Assembly (NCBI RefSeq): GCF_964204645.1
Contig: NC_134028.1
Location: 14,003,263 to 14,067,262, forward strand
Reading direction: 5' to 3'
From: Tubulanus polymorphus
Taxonomy: Eukaryota > Nemertea > Palaeonemertea > Tubulaniformes > Tubulanidae
DNA: 64,000 nucleotides
In this document: positions 31,324 through 44,455 of the stretch, piece after piece
How the letters are laid out: every line of letters begins with the position of its first letter
How positions within the stretch are numbered: the first letter of the stretch is position 1
Program-made: the position numbers and the translations under genes
Notes under the pieces: model-generated
What the model saw: only the letters and a program-made list of their open reading frames with translations
Database searches by the model: none
What the model was told of the DNA's origin: nothing

Positions 31324-34300
31324 TTAACACGTTAGAATTCTTTTCATTATCTCGTTCTCTTTTGTTTCTTCTCTTTTAAATTTTAAGTATTCATCTAAAT
31401 TGCAACCATAAGCAACTGTATGAATTCCATCATCTAAAATATATCTTTTATCATCAAATGGGTTTAGACTTATCTTTTCAATTTCTTCAATAAACATTTC
31501 ATGATCTTCAGATCTTAAACATCTCATCTTATGTTTTCTAACTTCTTCATTGAATATACAATTGATCTTTGAAATGAATATTATTTTCTACTACACTTTT
31601 GGTTATTCCTTTTAACTTTTTAGCTTCATGTTCTTTCGTTTTATATGAATACATTTTAGATCTAATACCTATGAATTCAATCATTTCTTCACCACCTAAT
31701 TCATCCTTAAACTTCCCTGGAACTTTTTTATTATCATTGCTAAACAATTCATGTTCTTTAGGATAATTACTAAAATCAAAATGATGTTTTAATGATTTTA
31801 AATCATCAGTTATGTTATCAGTTTTTATCTTTAATATGTAAGAATCTGTATCAAAATATAGTATTTCTATATGTTTTTCTCCAAAAAGTGGTTGTAATAC
31901 ATTATAATAGAATTCATACATTAGTAATTTTGATAATTCTAAAACTGAAGCGCCAACATAGATTGGTTTATTAAATTTCATTGATGTTCTTCTCATCTTA
32001 ACTGCAGCTAAATTTTCATCAAATATTCTGTTACCAATGAACTTAGGATATGATTGTAAATGCCTTATCCTTTTACCATTACTAACTAACTCAATATCAT
32101 TTCTATTTGTAATATTTTCACAAGTCTTACCATAGAATGCATTATTCATTAACTTGAAGAAATCATTCTCGGAATCAGTTTTAGCTTCAGTTCTCTGTTT
32201 GGTGTTAAAATCTATATATTTTTCTAACCACTTAGATTGACTAAATGAAATATATCTATGTACTTTTTTTAGGATCATTCCTTGTTTTAGATAAAACTTC
32301 AACATTCTATAATGCACTACATAATTATATTTATCTTCCTGAGTTACTATAAACTTTTCTGTATGAATATGATTTTCGGGTTTAATTCTTTTTTGGTAAT
32401 TTGATAATTCTTCATGAGTTACAGTTTTATGTTCGGGACAGTAAGCTAGATTTCTAGATTTAAATTTTTTATCTTCAGGATATTCTAAATCTACAACAAA
32501 GAAGTAACCAGTATCTGAATCATCTGCAATATCTAGGATTCTTTTCTTCCAATCAAATTGATCATTATTTTCATTCCGTAAAACTTCAGTTAATTCAAAT
32601 ACTCCATAAGGTTGTGGTTCCATCATTGCCCAACCATACAAATTATTTGCATCTATATATAATAACTTATATCCGGGGTTATCATTTACATTGAAATATC
32701 TATCACCTAATACACCTGAAACTCCTCCTCTTATAGATTTTTCAAATAACAATAATTGATCTATATTTGTTAACAAATCCATTTTTATATCTGTAAATTT
32801 TAATCCACAATCCCATGTTAATCCTGGTGATGAATAACAATGACAAGGATCAATTTTAAAATATTTTAGGTTTACATCTCTAGACCTTTCGAATATATCG
32901 GTTAATAATAATACATCTGATTTTAAATATATATCTACTAATTGCCCATGATTTTCTATTTTGAAAGGATTCCAAATATTCAATGTTCTATTATATACTT
33001 CATCTTTAACATATTCATTTTTTAATTCATCATAGAATTGTTCTTTCAATAATTCAGTTATATTGAAATCATTATGTGATTTATAAAATGAATATGGAAT
33101 TGCTCCTTTATATCTCATTAATTTAAAATCATCATTATTTGGGTAGTGTTGCTTTAATATTTTTAATTCATCATCAACTAATGATTTTGATAAGTTATCT
33201 AATGAACTATTTAAAAATCTATATGAATCTATAAATCTTAGGCATCCAAATTGGAATGATATATAATTCTCAGATGTTTTAGCTAACATTCTAAATTTAT
33301 AAGTTGGTATTTTATCTTTTGATCTATTTGAATTTAATCTTTCTATTTCATTATTGATTTCTTCTATTTTATGGCATAACTGTTTGATGAATTAATGTGC
33401 ATCATATCCTGATAGATTATGAAATATAACTGGTACAAAGTTAATTTTCTTAGCTTGTAAGTTACAATTCTCATGTGCAGCGCCTCTAAACTTTCCATTC
33501 AAATGATCATGGTCTCTTACTTTTTTATCTTTATAATTAAATATCTTTTCACAATAATAACATTTATCTGCAAACGCGAATTCTTCTTTATCTTCTTCTG
33601 TCATTATAATTTCTATATTTGTATTCAATAATTTACTAAATCTTATTTCATATTCAATGCATAAGTCACAAAAATGATTGATAACATTTTCATTTCTGTG
33701 ATGATAATATTCACTTTCAATTAGTTCTGGATATTCAGATTTTATATACAACCCGAAAGCTGCAGCTGATTGATGAATCTTTTTAATAGTATTTGTTTTT
33801 GGTGGTTCATCTGAAAAATCATTTTCATTAGAATTTAATTTCTTTCTTTTATAATATATTTCTTTTCTATCTTGATCAGTTAATTCTTTATTTAATGATT
33901 CAAAATCTCCATATATTACAAATGGTACTTTATTTTTGTAATCATATTTTTTGAATTCTAATATTTTATCCTTTTCATTTGGTAAAACTAATTTACAATA
34001 ATCATGATTTTCACATAATTGTTTATGATTTAATAATGTACTTTCATTACTGAATTTATGTAAACATTTTCTACAAAGATATTTTTTATGGTGATCATTT
34101 TCTGATTTAAAAAATAAATCGATTTGTTTAATCCACATATAATGATTCTCATAATATAGTATATCTATAACATCATTTGAATCATAATCTTTTGATAGAT
34201 ATAAAGGTTCTAATGTATAATGTTTTATATTGTTACCTTTTGTATTTGGCAATTTGATTAAATCAAATACATTTATCTTTATATTATTATCTCTTTCTAT

Positions 34301-35346
34301 CTTTGGGATGTTTTTAATTCTAACAGGATACTTATCTATCTTATAATTATTTTCAAATGGTTTATAATGAGTTAATCTACAAATATTATAAGTTGCAGGA
34401 TGTAAACAACTTATTATAGCCCATAGAAAACATTTATCATCTTCATTTTGTACATTTATAACAGCATTAGTTTTAAATGGTGGTTTAATATAACTCGATG
34501 CTTCAATATCTGGTTCTTTATAATATGATTATTTTCATCTATTGGTTTTGATTTAGTTAACTTATTATATTTTGTGTTATAAACATGTAAAGTCATAAAT
34601 ATTATCTCATCAAATATTAAACCAGATCCTTCAAAATATTTCTCTTCTATTTTAGTTTTTACTTCATTATAACATTTGTCTAATTTATCATCTATATGTT
34701 GTTTTGAAATAATATGTTGTGAATGAGAATTTATATTATATATTGGTTTATCTTCAGATTTTATGAATTTAACTTTAGAAGATATACTTATTTTAGGATA
34801 TTCAACATCAGTAATTATTTTTATAATATTTTTCATATTTTCTAAATGTTTTTTATTTTCTTCTAATGTTTTTCCTTTATGAAATTTAAACTCGATAGCT
34901 GCTGGGCCAATATCACTTTTAAATACTTCGGTTATCTCTATATCTTTTTTATTATCTAATGAATTAATATAATTTCTTACATCTTCCATGTATGGTCTTT
35001 TATTGTTTAATTTATTTTTTATGTTTTTAATTGTCTTCTGTTTCTTATCATTGTCTTTATCAAAATAATCTTCACCTTAAATATCATTATTCTTATTTCC
35101 AATATGACTTTTAGATTTTAAATGTTCATTATAATATCTTTTATCACTGAATGATTGATTACATGTATCACATTTGTATGTTTCTTTTTCATTCTTTAAT
35201 TCATCTAATTTAGTTTCTAATATATCATCTTCATATTCTAATTTCAATTTATTCTCTAAATGTGTTTTAGTTTTATTGTGTCTTGCTTTTTGGGATTTAT
35301 CTATATTGATATTACATGTTGGACAGTAGTACTTATTTGCTTCCAT
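31324..35346 (-). pseudogene. pPolB: Protein-primed DNA polymerase B, broken
   Basis: This is the replicative polymerase, about 1,340 codons. From the start (35346): two N-terminal zinc fingers; a region with CFLWAII and HYMWIK resembling an OTU-like module; a C2HC finger; exonuclease motif YGDFESLN; an HNH-like CYYC ... RDHDH ... HENCN finger; HNLSGYD; then polymerase motifs A (DANNLYGWAM), B (KLMNNAFYGKT) and C (YFDTDSYI); and a C-terminal FDDKRYILDDGIHTVAYG. Breaks relative to E: a 1-bp deletion in the TIR (stop at 35077), a ~4-bp deletion near 34526, a TAA stop at 33392-33394 and a ~5-bp deletion near 31555. The order of motifs is complete. Confidence 0.92.
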
Positions 35347-35936
35347 TTTAATACTAAATTTTTTATTAAAATTGATTTTAGAAGTTCAATGATTTATATC
35401 ATGTAATATTTCAATCACACTTTACTAACACTTTTAATGTTTAAAAATCTAACTCATACAAATATGAATATTGAAATAATGTTGTAAATATATACTTTTA
35501 TATTGAATAATCTGTCAATTTAAATGTTATTCATGTATATGATTATTTTAAGAGTAATAGGGGTAATGGGCTTTCAGGTTAAAGGTTGAATGGTCGAGCT
35601 CATTAAAAAACAAAACATTAAAAGTAATTTAAAACTATAATATATTACCATAACCGTGTGTATTTCAGTTGAATAATAGAATAATTATTATTATTAAAAT
35701 ATATTTGATTATATGAATTTCTGTATTGTAAATAAATCAATTGGTCGCGGAGCGGAGCGGTAGCGAAGTGGAAAAGCTTTTTAAATTATTGATATCTTAG
35801 AATAAATATTTAGTTATAATATAAAATACACACGGTTATGAAAATATATTATAGTTTTAAATTACTTTTAATGTTTTGTTTTTTAATGAGCTCGACCGTT
35901 CGACCTTTGATCTGAAAGCCCATTACCCCTTTTACT
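34997..35936 (-). repeat. Right TIR of element C (~940 bp)
   Basis: It is the inverse of 18685-19646. The palindromic outer part is 35553-35936. One arm of the central GC-rich hairpin is missing here (around 35765-35775). The last bases read CCCCTTTTACT, one change from the other ends. Confidence 0.9.
35077..35346 (-). pseudogene. pPolB: Right-TIR copy of the polymerase N-terminus
   Basis: These are the first 89 codons of the polymerase gene, inside the right TIR. They are the same as 19297-19566 apart from two residues (KSKSHIG for KYKSHIR). They end at the shared 1-bp deletion. Confidence 0.85.
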
Positions 35937-35942
35937 CACTGG

Positions 35943-36830
35943 AATAGGTTTGCAGTAACTAACGGTTCATTTCATTTAGTCCTATGTACTTTTTAGCCAT
36001 TTGTATTTGATTGTAATTGAAACTCTGGAACTGTAAACAAAAGACAAGTTGAAAAAACACAAGTTATGCTTGATTCTCATGTTCAAATTTAATTCAAATT
36101 CAAATTTATTTTATTACATCATACAGCAATAAAAATTAGGACAGAAGAAATATTATTACAAAATTTCCAAAAAGGCAATGAATTTCTATAACTAAATGAA
36201 CATTATTTCTCTAATAACTCGGATCAAGAGTGACTCTCCCGTTTATTAGGAAACACACGCAACTAGTGGAATAGGTTCCATCTACACACATGTTGCAGGT
36301 ATCAATTGTTTATCACTATAGAATTTGTAATCCATAAAAGCCAAAATCAACATCAGCCGGAAACCCACACCAGATCAATTCATGATTTATTGATTGAATC
36401 TACACTACAATATATGTATTTATTCATATATTTCAATAAAAATATTAACTTCTTAAATCTATTCTAAATCATAATACGTTCTTATCTGTAAATTCACTAA
36501 ATCTATCGACTCAGCGGGTGCTTAAGATGAGTTCTTAATAGGACAGATCCATTTTTAAGCATGGTGATAATACAGTATCATGATGTTTGAATGCCAAAAT
36601 AAATGCCTGGTCAAATAAATTAATATTTGTGATTGTACGTCCGCGTATGTTCGGTTTCAAACCTGAATCATATTTGACGTTTACACAGCATATTAGGTTC
36701 GAATCTGTCAATGCATTTTATTCTATGTATCGGTATTTCAATTTACTACAATTCCCATCATTCTGAATGGCTTTGTAGAAAACCCGTCATCGCTGCTTTG
36801 CAGCTATATTTATTAGGGTTTCTGCTGCCT
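35943..36830. repeat. Host repeat R2, copy 2 (right flank of element C)
   Basis: It continues the host segment interrupted at 18684 and is collinear with 42263-43170. At its end a short hairpin (AGGGTTTCTG ... CAGAAACCCT, 36826-36855) follows GCTGCTTTGCAGC. Confidence 0.75.
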
Positions 36831-37012
36831 TCGCAGAAACCCTATTGTATTCCTGCTAATTATTGTTATTATTATTATCATTATTATATTCTTTTTCACA
36901 CTGGATCTTACTGAAAGGATATAAACAACTGCAACTTACTTTCACTGTAGGTGAAACCATTCTGTATCACTAGTACTACGCTGCATTGACAAATACTGTA
37001 TATAATATTAAT

Positions 37013-38520
37013 CAGAAAGGCACTGTTTACTCACTGTGAGCCTCTAAACATCGAAATCTAAGCCCGATTCAAACAGTATCCATCTACGTATGTGTATTGC
37101 CTACGTGTCATTCCAACAGCGCCTCCTAAATACGTGTGTTTGTGTATGTGTCCTTATATCGATAGAGCTGTGTTGTTCTATATCTGTAGTAAACACGTAG
37201 TAGTGATATTTTTATTTCTTCCTTCTATGAATCGATTGTTGAATTAGGACATTGCTCGACTGAACGCAACTGAGGAATTTTTATGGCCTTGTTTGTGCCG
37301 TATGTTAAAGAGCATCATATATTGCTTCGGCAACACAAGTAAGAGCATCATATATAAGCTTTAATACTTCGAATTCCGCCAGTAACAAGAATATTGCTCA
37401 ACGGATTTAATTGAAACTTAATTGAGACGTAATTGTGGTTGCAACGAGTGATCAGTACCCCTGGACAAGACGCTTGTATTGATGTATGGTATAACTATGT
37501 AACTCATATGGTTCTCCAGTAGCGCCACCTATAAGATGCTGGAATACGCATTTTTATCTATATCGACTAAGGGTATCAATGGATTTCTATAAAAATTGAT
37601 ACACATAAATGCAACGAACCCCTCACTTGATTAGTTCCTATTTTAACCACTAGGGGGCGTAAATTTTGAAAAATCGAAATGAAGCATCCATTTTTCGCAT
37701 GTAATGCGGTCTGTTTATTATGAAGATCACAAAACTTGGTATAAGTACAAAGAAATGTGTGTAATATGCCAACCTGCATGATTAGTTCATACAACTGCCA
37801 CCAGGGGACTGTGAAAACAACAATTTTTGCTCCTAGGTCCTTAACCGTTGGTGATAGAATCGAGATTGCAATATGTGGTAAGTAGCCCTTTACAAGACAC
37901 GTGTATTCATGTATTGTTTAAGTAGGTAACTCATATGGTACTCCAGGAGCGCAACCTACAAGTTGTTGGAAATGCATTTTAACTGATATCTACTAATCGG
38001 ATGGCGGGATTTCTATGAAAATTGATACACATGTACTTAATACGAGATACAACGAACCCCTCACATAATTAGTTCCTATTCTAATCCCTAGGGGGCTTAA
38101 ATTTTGAATAGCATCCGTTTTTCGCGTGTAATTCTGCCATTTTGTTATAAATATCACAAAACCTGGTGTGAGTACATGTAGATAGGTATACTAGGCTAAC
38201 CAGCTAAATTAGTTGATACAACTGCTACTAGGGAATGGTAGAACACTGTATCACCTATTTTCTTGAAGTTATTTTCCCTAAACTTGGTACATCATTACTT
38301 TGCACTTAAGAGCCATGGGTCAACATATCCATGATATGGGCTGACCCGTGATACAGGCTGACCCCTAGGTGACGCTTCTTCACAGATAGTGGTACGTAAT
38401 GAACTGATTTCAGTGAAATCTTTTGCAACCTTCCTAGAACGGTATTTAACCCGGCAAGGCAGAAACCCGTTATCCATTCGCTGCTTTGCAGCTATATTTA
38501 TTATTATATTCTTTTTCACA
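37013..38520. repeat. Host repeat R1, copy 2
   Basis: It is in tandem with copy 3; CACTGTTTACTCACTGTGAG recurs 1,621 bp later. CTCF-like words lie at about 37516 (-), 37646 (+), 37797 (+), 37943 (-), 38084 (+), 38223 (+, weak) and 38360 (+). Internally it looks built from degenerate ~430-450 bp units. No conserved open frame was found. Confidence 0.75.
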
Positions 38521-38631
38521 CTGGATCGTACTGAAAGGATATAAACAACTGCAATTTACTTTCCCTGTCGGTGAAACCATTCTGTATCACAAGTACTACG
38601 CTGCATTGACAAATACTGTACATGATATTAA

Positions 38632-40450
38632 TAAGAATTGCACTGTTTACTCACTGTGAGCCTCTAAACATCGAAATTTAAGCCCGATTCAAACAGTATC
38701 CATATACGTATATGTATTGTATACGTGTCTTATTCCCACAGCGCCTCCTAAGTCCGTGTGTTTGTGTGTCTATCCTAAAATGCATTGATAGAACTGTGTT
38801 GTTCTAGATCTGTAGTCAACACGTAAGCAGTAGTGATATTTTTATCTGTTCTACAAGTCGAGTGTTTTGCCTTTGAGTTAGGACATTGCTCGACTGAACG
38901 CAACTGAGGAATTTTTAATAGCCTTGTTTGTGTTTGTACCGTATACAAGTTAGAGAGCATATATAGCTTCGAATTCGGCAACACTAGTAAGTGAGCATCA
39001 TATATAGGCTTTTATACTTCGAATTCGGCTAGTAACAAGAATATTGCTCAACGGATTTACTTGAAACTTACGTGAGATGTACGGAACACAGGTACCTTGA
39101 GGTAAGTCCAATGGCTCTTTGATTGGGGACCCCGATCCCCGCCAGGGGTGTGTTTTACTTTTGAAAATTCTGACATCCAAAAAGTGCTGCGTGAGAAAAA
39201 TTTTTGTTTTTGCGTTTTCAGCTTAAGACGAGCACGAAAGTTGTTCATAACAGCCCGGAGATTGAAAAAGTCATTGGCACGCCCTATCTGCGATTAACCG
39301 TTTGGGCTCTACGGGCTCGAAAATGGGACCTCAAATTTTTCAAAGAGATTTTTGCTCCTAGCTCCTTAACCGTTTTAGATAGAATTGTGTTTGCAACGAG
39401 TTATCAGAGGCCCTTGACAAGACGCTTGTATTGATGTATGGTATAACTATGTAACTCATATAGTTCTCACGCAGCGCCACCTATAAGATGCTGGAAAACA
39501 CATGTTCATCTATATCGACTAAGCGTGTGAATGGATTCCTATAAAAATTGATACACATGTACCTGGTTACTAAATGCAAGTGACCCCTCACATGATCTGT
39601 TGTTATTTTAACCACTAGGGGGCGTAAATTTAAAAAAATCGATTTCAGCATCCATTTTTCGTATATAATGCGATCTGTTTATTTTGAAAATCACAAAACT
39701 TGGTATAAGTACAAAAACATGTGTGTAATATGCCGACCTGCGAGATTAGTTTATACAACTGCCACCAGGGGACTGTGAAAACAACGATTTTTGCTCCTAG
39801 GTCCTTAACCGTTGGTGATAGAATGGAGGTTGCAATGTGTGGTTAGTAGCCCTTTAAAAGTCACTTGTATTGATGTATGGTTTAAGTAGGTAACTCATAT
39901 GGTGCTCCAGTAGCGCCACCTACAAGTTGTTGGAAATGCATTTTCATTGATATCTACTAATCGGATGGAGGGATATCTATGAAAATTGATACGTACACGT
40001 ACTTTGATATGAGATACAACGAACCCCTCACATAATATTTCCTGTTCTAATTCCTAGGGGGCGTAAATCTTAAAAAGTCATTCTAGCATCCGTTTTTCAC
40101 GTGTAATTCTGCCATTTTATTATAGATATCACAAAACCTGGTGTGAGTACATGTACGTAGGTATACTAGGCTAACCAGCTAAATTAGTTGATACAAATGC
40201 TACGAGGGAATGGTAAAACACTTATCACCTAAATTCTTGAAGTTATTTTCCCTAAACTTGGTACATCATTACTTTGCACTTAAGAGGTATGGGTCAACAT
40301 ATCCATGATATTGGCTGACCCATGATACAGGCTTCTTCACAGATTGTGGTACGTAATGAACTGGTTTCAGTGAAATCTTTTGCAACCTTCCTAGGACGGT
40401 ATTTAACCCGGCAAGGCAGAAACCCGTTATCGCTGCTTTGCAGCAATATT
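38632..40450. repeat. Host repeat R1, copy 3
   Basis: It is collinear with copy 2 and longer by a segment around 39060-39340. CTCF-like words lie at about 39136 (+), 39468 (-), 39611 (+), 39770 (+), 39907 (-), 40050 (+) and 40199 (+, weak). Small open frames are not shared with the other copies. Confidence 0.75.
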
Positions 40451-40555
40451 TATTATTTTTCTTTTTCCCTTTTCCACACAGTTTTTGTTAAAAGTGTAAC
40501 GGCTTTGCCTTACCACTGTTGCCGATACTATCCGTATGATATCCTTCAGCTCACT

Positions 40556-40930
40556 TCAATCTCCAGATACTGCATGAGAATTTAGATAAATCCACGTTAT
40601 AAAGGCACGGTCGAGCCATAAACATCGGAAATTTGGCCCCGTTCAATAAGTAGCCATGTTGTGTTTTCTTTCCGATATTTCTCTCTTCTTTTTGAGGAAG
40701 AGGTATAGAACTGTTCCCTCTCTTCCCCACAATCAATTTCAATCTCCAGATACTGCATGGGAATTTAGATAAATCCACGTTATAAAGGCACCGTCGAGCC
40801 GTAAACATCGGAAATTTGGCCCCGTTCAATTAGTAGCCATGTTGTGTTTTCTTTCCGATATTTCTCTCTTCTTTTTGAGGAAGAGGTATAGAACTGTTCC
40901 CTCTCTTCTCCACAATCAATTTCACAGTCA
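40556..40930. repeat. 183-bp tandem duplication in host sequence
   Basis: CTCCAGATACTGCATG begins the copies at 40561 and 40744. The single-copy version is at about 17978-18160 in the paralogous segment. Confidence 0.85.
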
Positions 40931-40937
40931 ATTTTAT

Positions 40938-41907
40938 GAATTTATTGCTCAGCGGGTTCGACTCCAAGAGTTTACGAGTCCAGCGTTCGTATGTCCGACC
41001 GGTTTACTGGCATTTGTTTGTTACCTCTTTCATATTTTTGATTTATTGTTATTCCGGTTATTTCATTTAGGTATAATACTGATCTGTTCATGTCACCAAA
41101 AGTGTCAATAAATAGATCTTGAATTGATCAAGTTTAGATCAAGGTCGTTGAGTCGCGGGTGGCTTACGTTCGACTCAGAAAGACTCAAACGACAGACAAG
41201 TATCAGGTGATTACGATAGCTTACTACTTAACACGCAGTTGACAAACAGTGTTAGGCCTGTGCCGGTTGGTGCGTATTAGGACTAAAATATACTGGTAGG
41301 TCAGTTGGTTCGGTATTGAAGTGTGGAAGCTAAGAAAGCCTACCGGTATTTATTTGTCTATAGGCTATTACATCCAATACCATTTTAAGTACGAAGTTGT
41401 TATCCGTACGTGACTGTACGGTGATCTCCACAGGTTAACCGTACGTGAGTTCCCTACAAACGCCGTACGTGAGTTCCTATAATCTACATACGCGCATGTG
41501 TGGAAGAATAGGGTTTGGGTAAGGTGAGGCTATTTGTAAATCAACTTTCATCCACCCTGCAGTTACATTGTGTGGCTCAGTGGGAAAATTACTGGACTAC
41601 CGCTAGAATTTTTTTTTTCGTACTCACATACGGCTAACCTGTGGAATTTACCGTACAGTCACGTTGGGGTAACAACAGCGTTTTAAAGTATTAAGTGAGT
41701 ACGATAAGCCTACCATGCCTAAGGCTACGTACTACAAACACAACGTTTTCCCTCTCGTCGGCCCTACACTGATGTTACTATAACTGGTACCGTTATCACA
41801 TGGATAGGATTTGATCAGGACTAGCCCAAATTCTAATTCAGTTTATGCACTATTCACTCGATATCATTAAAACAATACACTGAAGTATTCACAGGCAGAA
41901 AGGCTAA
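40938..41907. other. ~970-bp segment absent from the paralogous copy, with a fold-back
   Basis: The paralogous segment reads straight through at about 18164. Inside, 41409-41449 and 41623-41663 are inverted copies of about 41 bp (CGTGACTGTACGG ... CCACAGGTTA), giving a fold-back. CCGTACGTGAGTTCC also occurs twice near 41438-41480. It may be an insertion here or a deletion in the other copy. No coding region was seen. Confidence 0.55.
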
Positions 41908-42262
41908 TTGATTTGAGCCATGTGATTAATCTTAACCAGGCCTTCTCTGACCTGCTGACATTAATAGTCAAATATTGATCCAAAACGTTCATGTGGTCAC
42001 GGCTTGAATACCAGAAATCATTGTGGGCCTGTACATTTAGCTGTACATAGGTTTGGTATACCGATTTCTCCAATCATGACTGATAAGTGTACGGTACAGC
42101 TGTACGCATTATACAATTGTACCAATAGGAAAAGGGTCTATTGATTGGGCTTATTATTTCCTGCTTTAGAATACTGAAATAAGCCGAACGTTCATTCGAA
42201 TATCCAAAAATCGGTGAAAGTTTGACCGATGTTGTGATTCAACACGATCGACATAACACTGG
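41908..42262. repeat. Host segment with the uninterrupted element C target site
   Basis: It is collinear with about 18165-18684, although that copy has extra sequence before the target. GATCGACATAACACTGG runs directly into AATAGGTTTGCAGT here; in the other copy element C separates the two parts. CACTGG is at 42257-42262, present once, as expected for an empty site. Confidence 0.85.
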
Positions 42263-43170
42263 AATAGGTTTGCAGTGACTAACAGTTCATTTCATGTAGT
42301 CCTATGTACTTTTAGCCAATTTGGATTTGATTGAAATTGAAACTCTGGAACTTAACGAGAGACAAGTAAGACAAGTGGAAAAAACACAAGTTATTCTTGA
42401 TTATCATATTCAAATCGAATTCAAATTCAAATTTATTTTATTATATCATATTAACAAAGCATATCATTGGTTCATGCAGTAATAAAAATTAGGACAGAAC
42501 AAATATTATAATAGAATTTTCAAAAAGGTAATGAATTTCTATAACTTAGTGAACATTATTTTTCTAATAACTAAGATCAAGAGTGACTCTCCCGTTTTTT
42601 AGGAATCACACGCAACTAGTGGAATAGGTTTGATATAAAAACACATATTGCATGTATAAATTGTTTATCAGTATAGAATTTGTAAAACATAAAGGCCGAA
42701 ATCAACAGCGGTCGAGACCCAGACCAAATCAATTCATAATTTATTGATTGTATCTACACTACAATATATGTATTTATTCAAATATTTCAATAAAAAGATT
42801 AACTTCTTAAATCTATTCCAAATCATAATACGTTCTTATCTGTAAATTTACTCAATCTATTGACACAGTAGGTGCTTAAGATGAGTTCTTAATAGGAAAG
42901 ATCCATTTTAGCGTGGTGATAATACAGGATCATGATGTGTGAATGCCAAAACAAATGCCTGGTCGAATAAATTCATATTTGTTGATTGTATGTCCGCGTA
43001 TGTTCGGTTTCAAAGAAAATCACATTTGACGGTTACACAGTGGTTGCATATTAGGTTCGAATCTGTCAATTCATTTTATTCTATGTATCAGTATTTCAAT
43101 TTACTACAATTCCCATCATCCTAGTGAATGGCTTTGCAGAAAACTCGTCATCGCTTCTTTGCAGCTATAT
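42263..43170. repeat. Host repeat R2, copy 3
   Basis: It is collinear with 35943-36815 and, for its second half, with 9245-9855. It ends at GCTTCTTTGCAGC, immediately before the truncated edge of element D. Confidence 0.75.
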
Positions 43171-43174
43171 TTAA

Positions 43175-43263
43175 TATGTGTTATTACATCATTAATATCA
43201 AATTTCATTTCTTCGTTTAAAAACAAATCCAAAATATATACTCGGCCCTACTGTTATATTCAT
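43175..43263 (-). pseudogene. 5' fragment of the MNITVGPS-type gene
   Basis: It starts at 43263 and covers about 30 codons before the element D truncation. It is collinear with 30157 downwards in C. Confidence 0.65.
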
Positions 43264-43281
43264 ATTTATATATCATATAAA

Positions 43282-44016
43282 TTACTCATTACGTCTTATA
43301 ACTAATTTATAAATTACAGGAAAGTTATTTAAATCAATTAAATATCCATTATGATTTCTTATTTTTAATTTAAAATTATTAAATTGTGGAATACAAGCTT
43401 TGAAATCACATTCAGCTAAATTATAATTTATTTGTGTTCCAAATTATAAGACATTTTTAATGGTAAAATATTCAATAAACTAGAATTACAAATTGTATCT
43501 TTAGTTGCCAAGAAAGTTTTTGTTGGTTCAATTAAATTGCAATAAATATAAAAGTGTGTAAAAGGTATTATATTTGTATAAGTTTCAATATTTGAATGAT
43601 CTTTATCTGGAAGAATTCCAAACAGTTTAGCTAAAGGTTTTCTTACTAGAAATCTATGTTGTTCATTACCTACTTGTTTTCTTATTTTATTCGAACTATC
43701 AATTTTAATAAATTTGATTTCAAACTTACTAGATGCACCCATTTTTAAACGAGCTCTTTCATTAATTTCTTGCGCTAATGATTCTAAATTATATAATCCT
43801 GGTTTTAGATAAGATGAAACCATTTATTCAAATTTCTAACATAAATTTTATAAGCCAAATGATCGAGACTTTTATTCGATATATTATGAAAAGAATCACA
43901 TAAACTTACATTTAGTAATTCTAAATCAACACAATTTTTAAATTCTTTATCTAATTGTTTTAGTAAATTATGAGATTTGTAATCAACATAATTCTATATT
44001 CTTTTAATTCTACCAT
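43282..44016 (-). pseudogene. Penton-like capsid protein relic
   Basis: It is homologous to 30174-30926. The central portion, 43428-43823, is open (YLKPGLYNLESLAQEIN ... FTHFYIYCNLIEPTKTF). The N-terminal part (VDSRR and the first strand) has lost bases and frame, and the C-terminal part is shifted after the NILPL codons. Confidence 0.8.
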
Positions 44017-44032
44017 TTGTTTTACATATTTT

Positions 44033-44372
44033 TTATTCGAAATCTATATCATGCCATGACATTCTTTTTCATTCTTACCTTTGTATATGAAATAGAAATC
44101 ATCTGATTATAATTCTTCAATATATTCACTAGATAATCTAAGAAATCTATCTGGTAAATATGTTCTGAATTTATATATTATTTCCTTTTAATCCTTCATA
44201 TTCTAAGTGAATAACTAATTTATTACCATATCTATTATTTCAATATTTGTAATTAAATATTACTTATGTAATGGTAATACTGTTAACTTTTTGAATTTAT
44301 AATCTTCAGATTTTACATGTGTAGTATCTTTAATTATATTCAAGAATTCACTGTGTATTTGTTTCTCTCCAT
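44033..44372 (-). pseudogene. Relic of the ~117-aa small ORF
   Basis: The start codon at 44372 is kept. Stops and frameshifts are scattered through the rest, which ends in the DIDFE codons at 44033. It lies directly inside the TIR, the same position as in element A. Confidence 0.75.
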
Positions 44373-44455
44373 TTATTATACATATTTTTTATTAAAATTG
44401 ATTTCATTAGTATAATATTCATTTATATAATATTCATATATATGAATATTATTAG

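Larger units (their letters stand above)
18685..35936. mobile_element. Element C: complete 17.25-kb Polinton/Maverick
   Basis: The ends are AGTAATAGGGGTAATGGGCT and its complement, inside a 6-bp duplication CACTGG (18679-18684 and 35937-35942). TIRs are about 0.95 kb. Gene content identifies it: protein-primed polymerase B, rve integrase with chromodomain, A32-type packaging ATPase, double-jelly-roll capsid protein and penton, plus six conserved small genes. The integrase block runs on the plus strand from the left and everything else on the minus strand from the right. Several genes are broken (polymerase, ATPase, capsid, coiled-coil protein). The integrase, penton, 433-aa protein and several small genes remain open. 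Confidence 0.95.
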
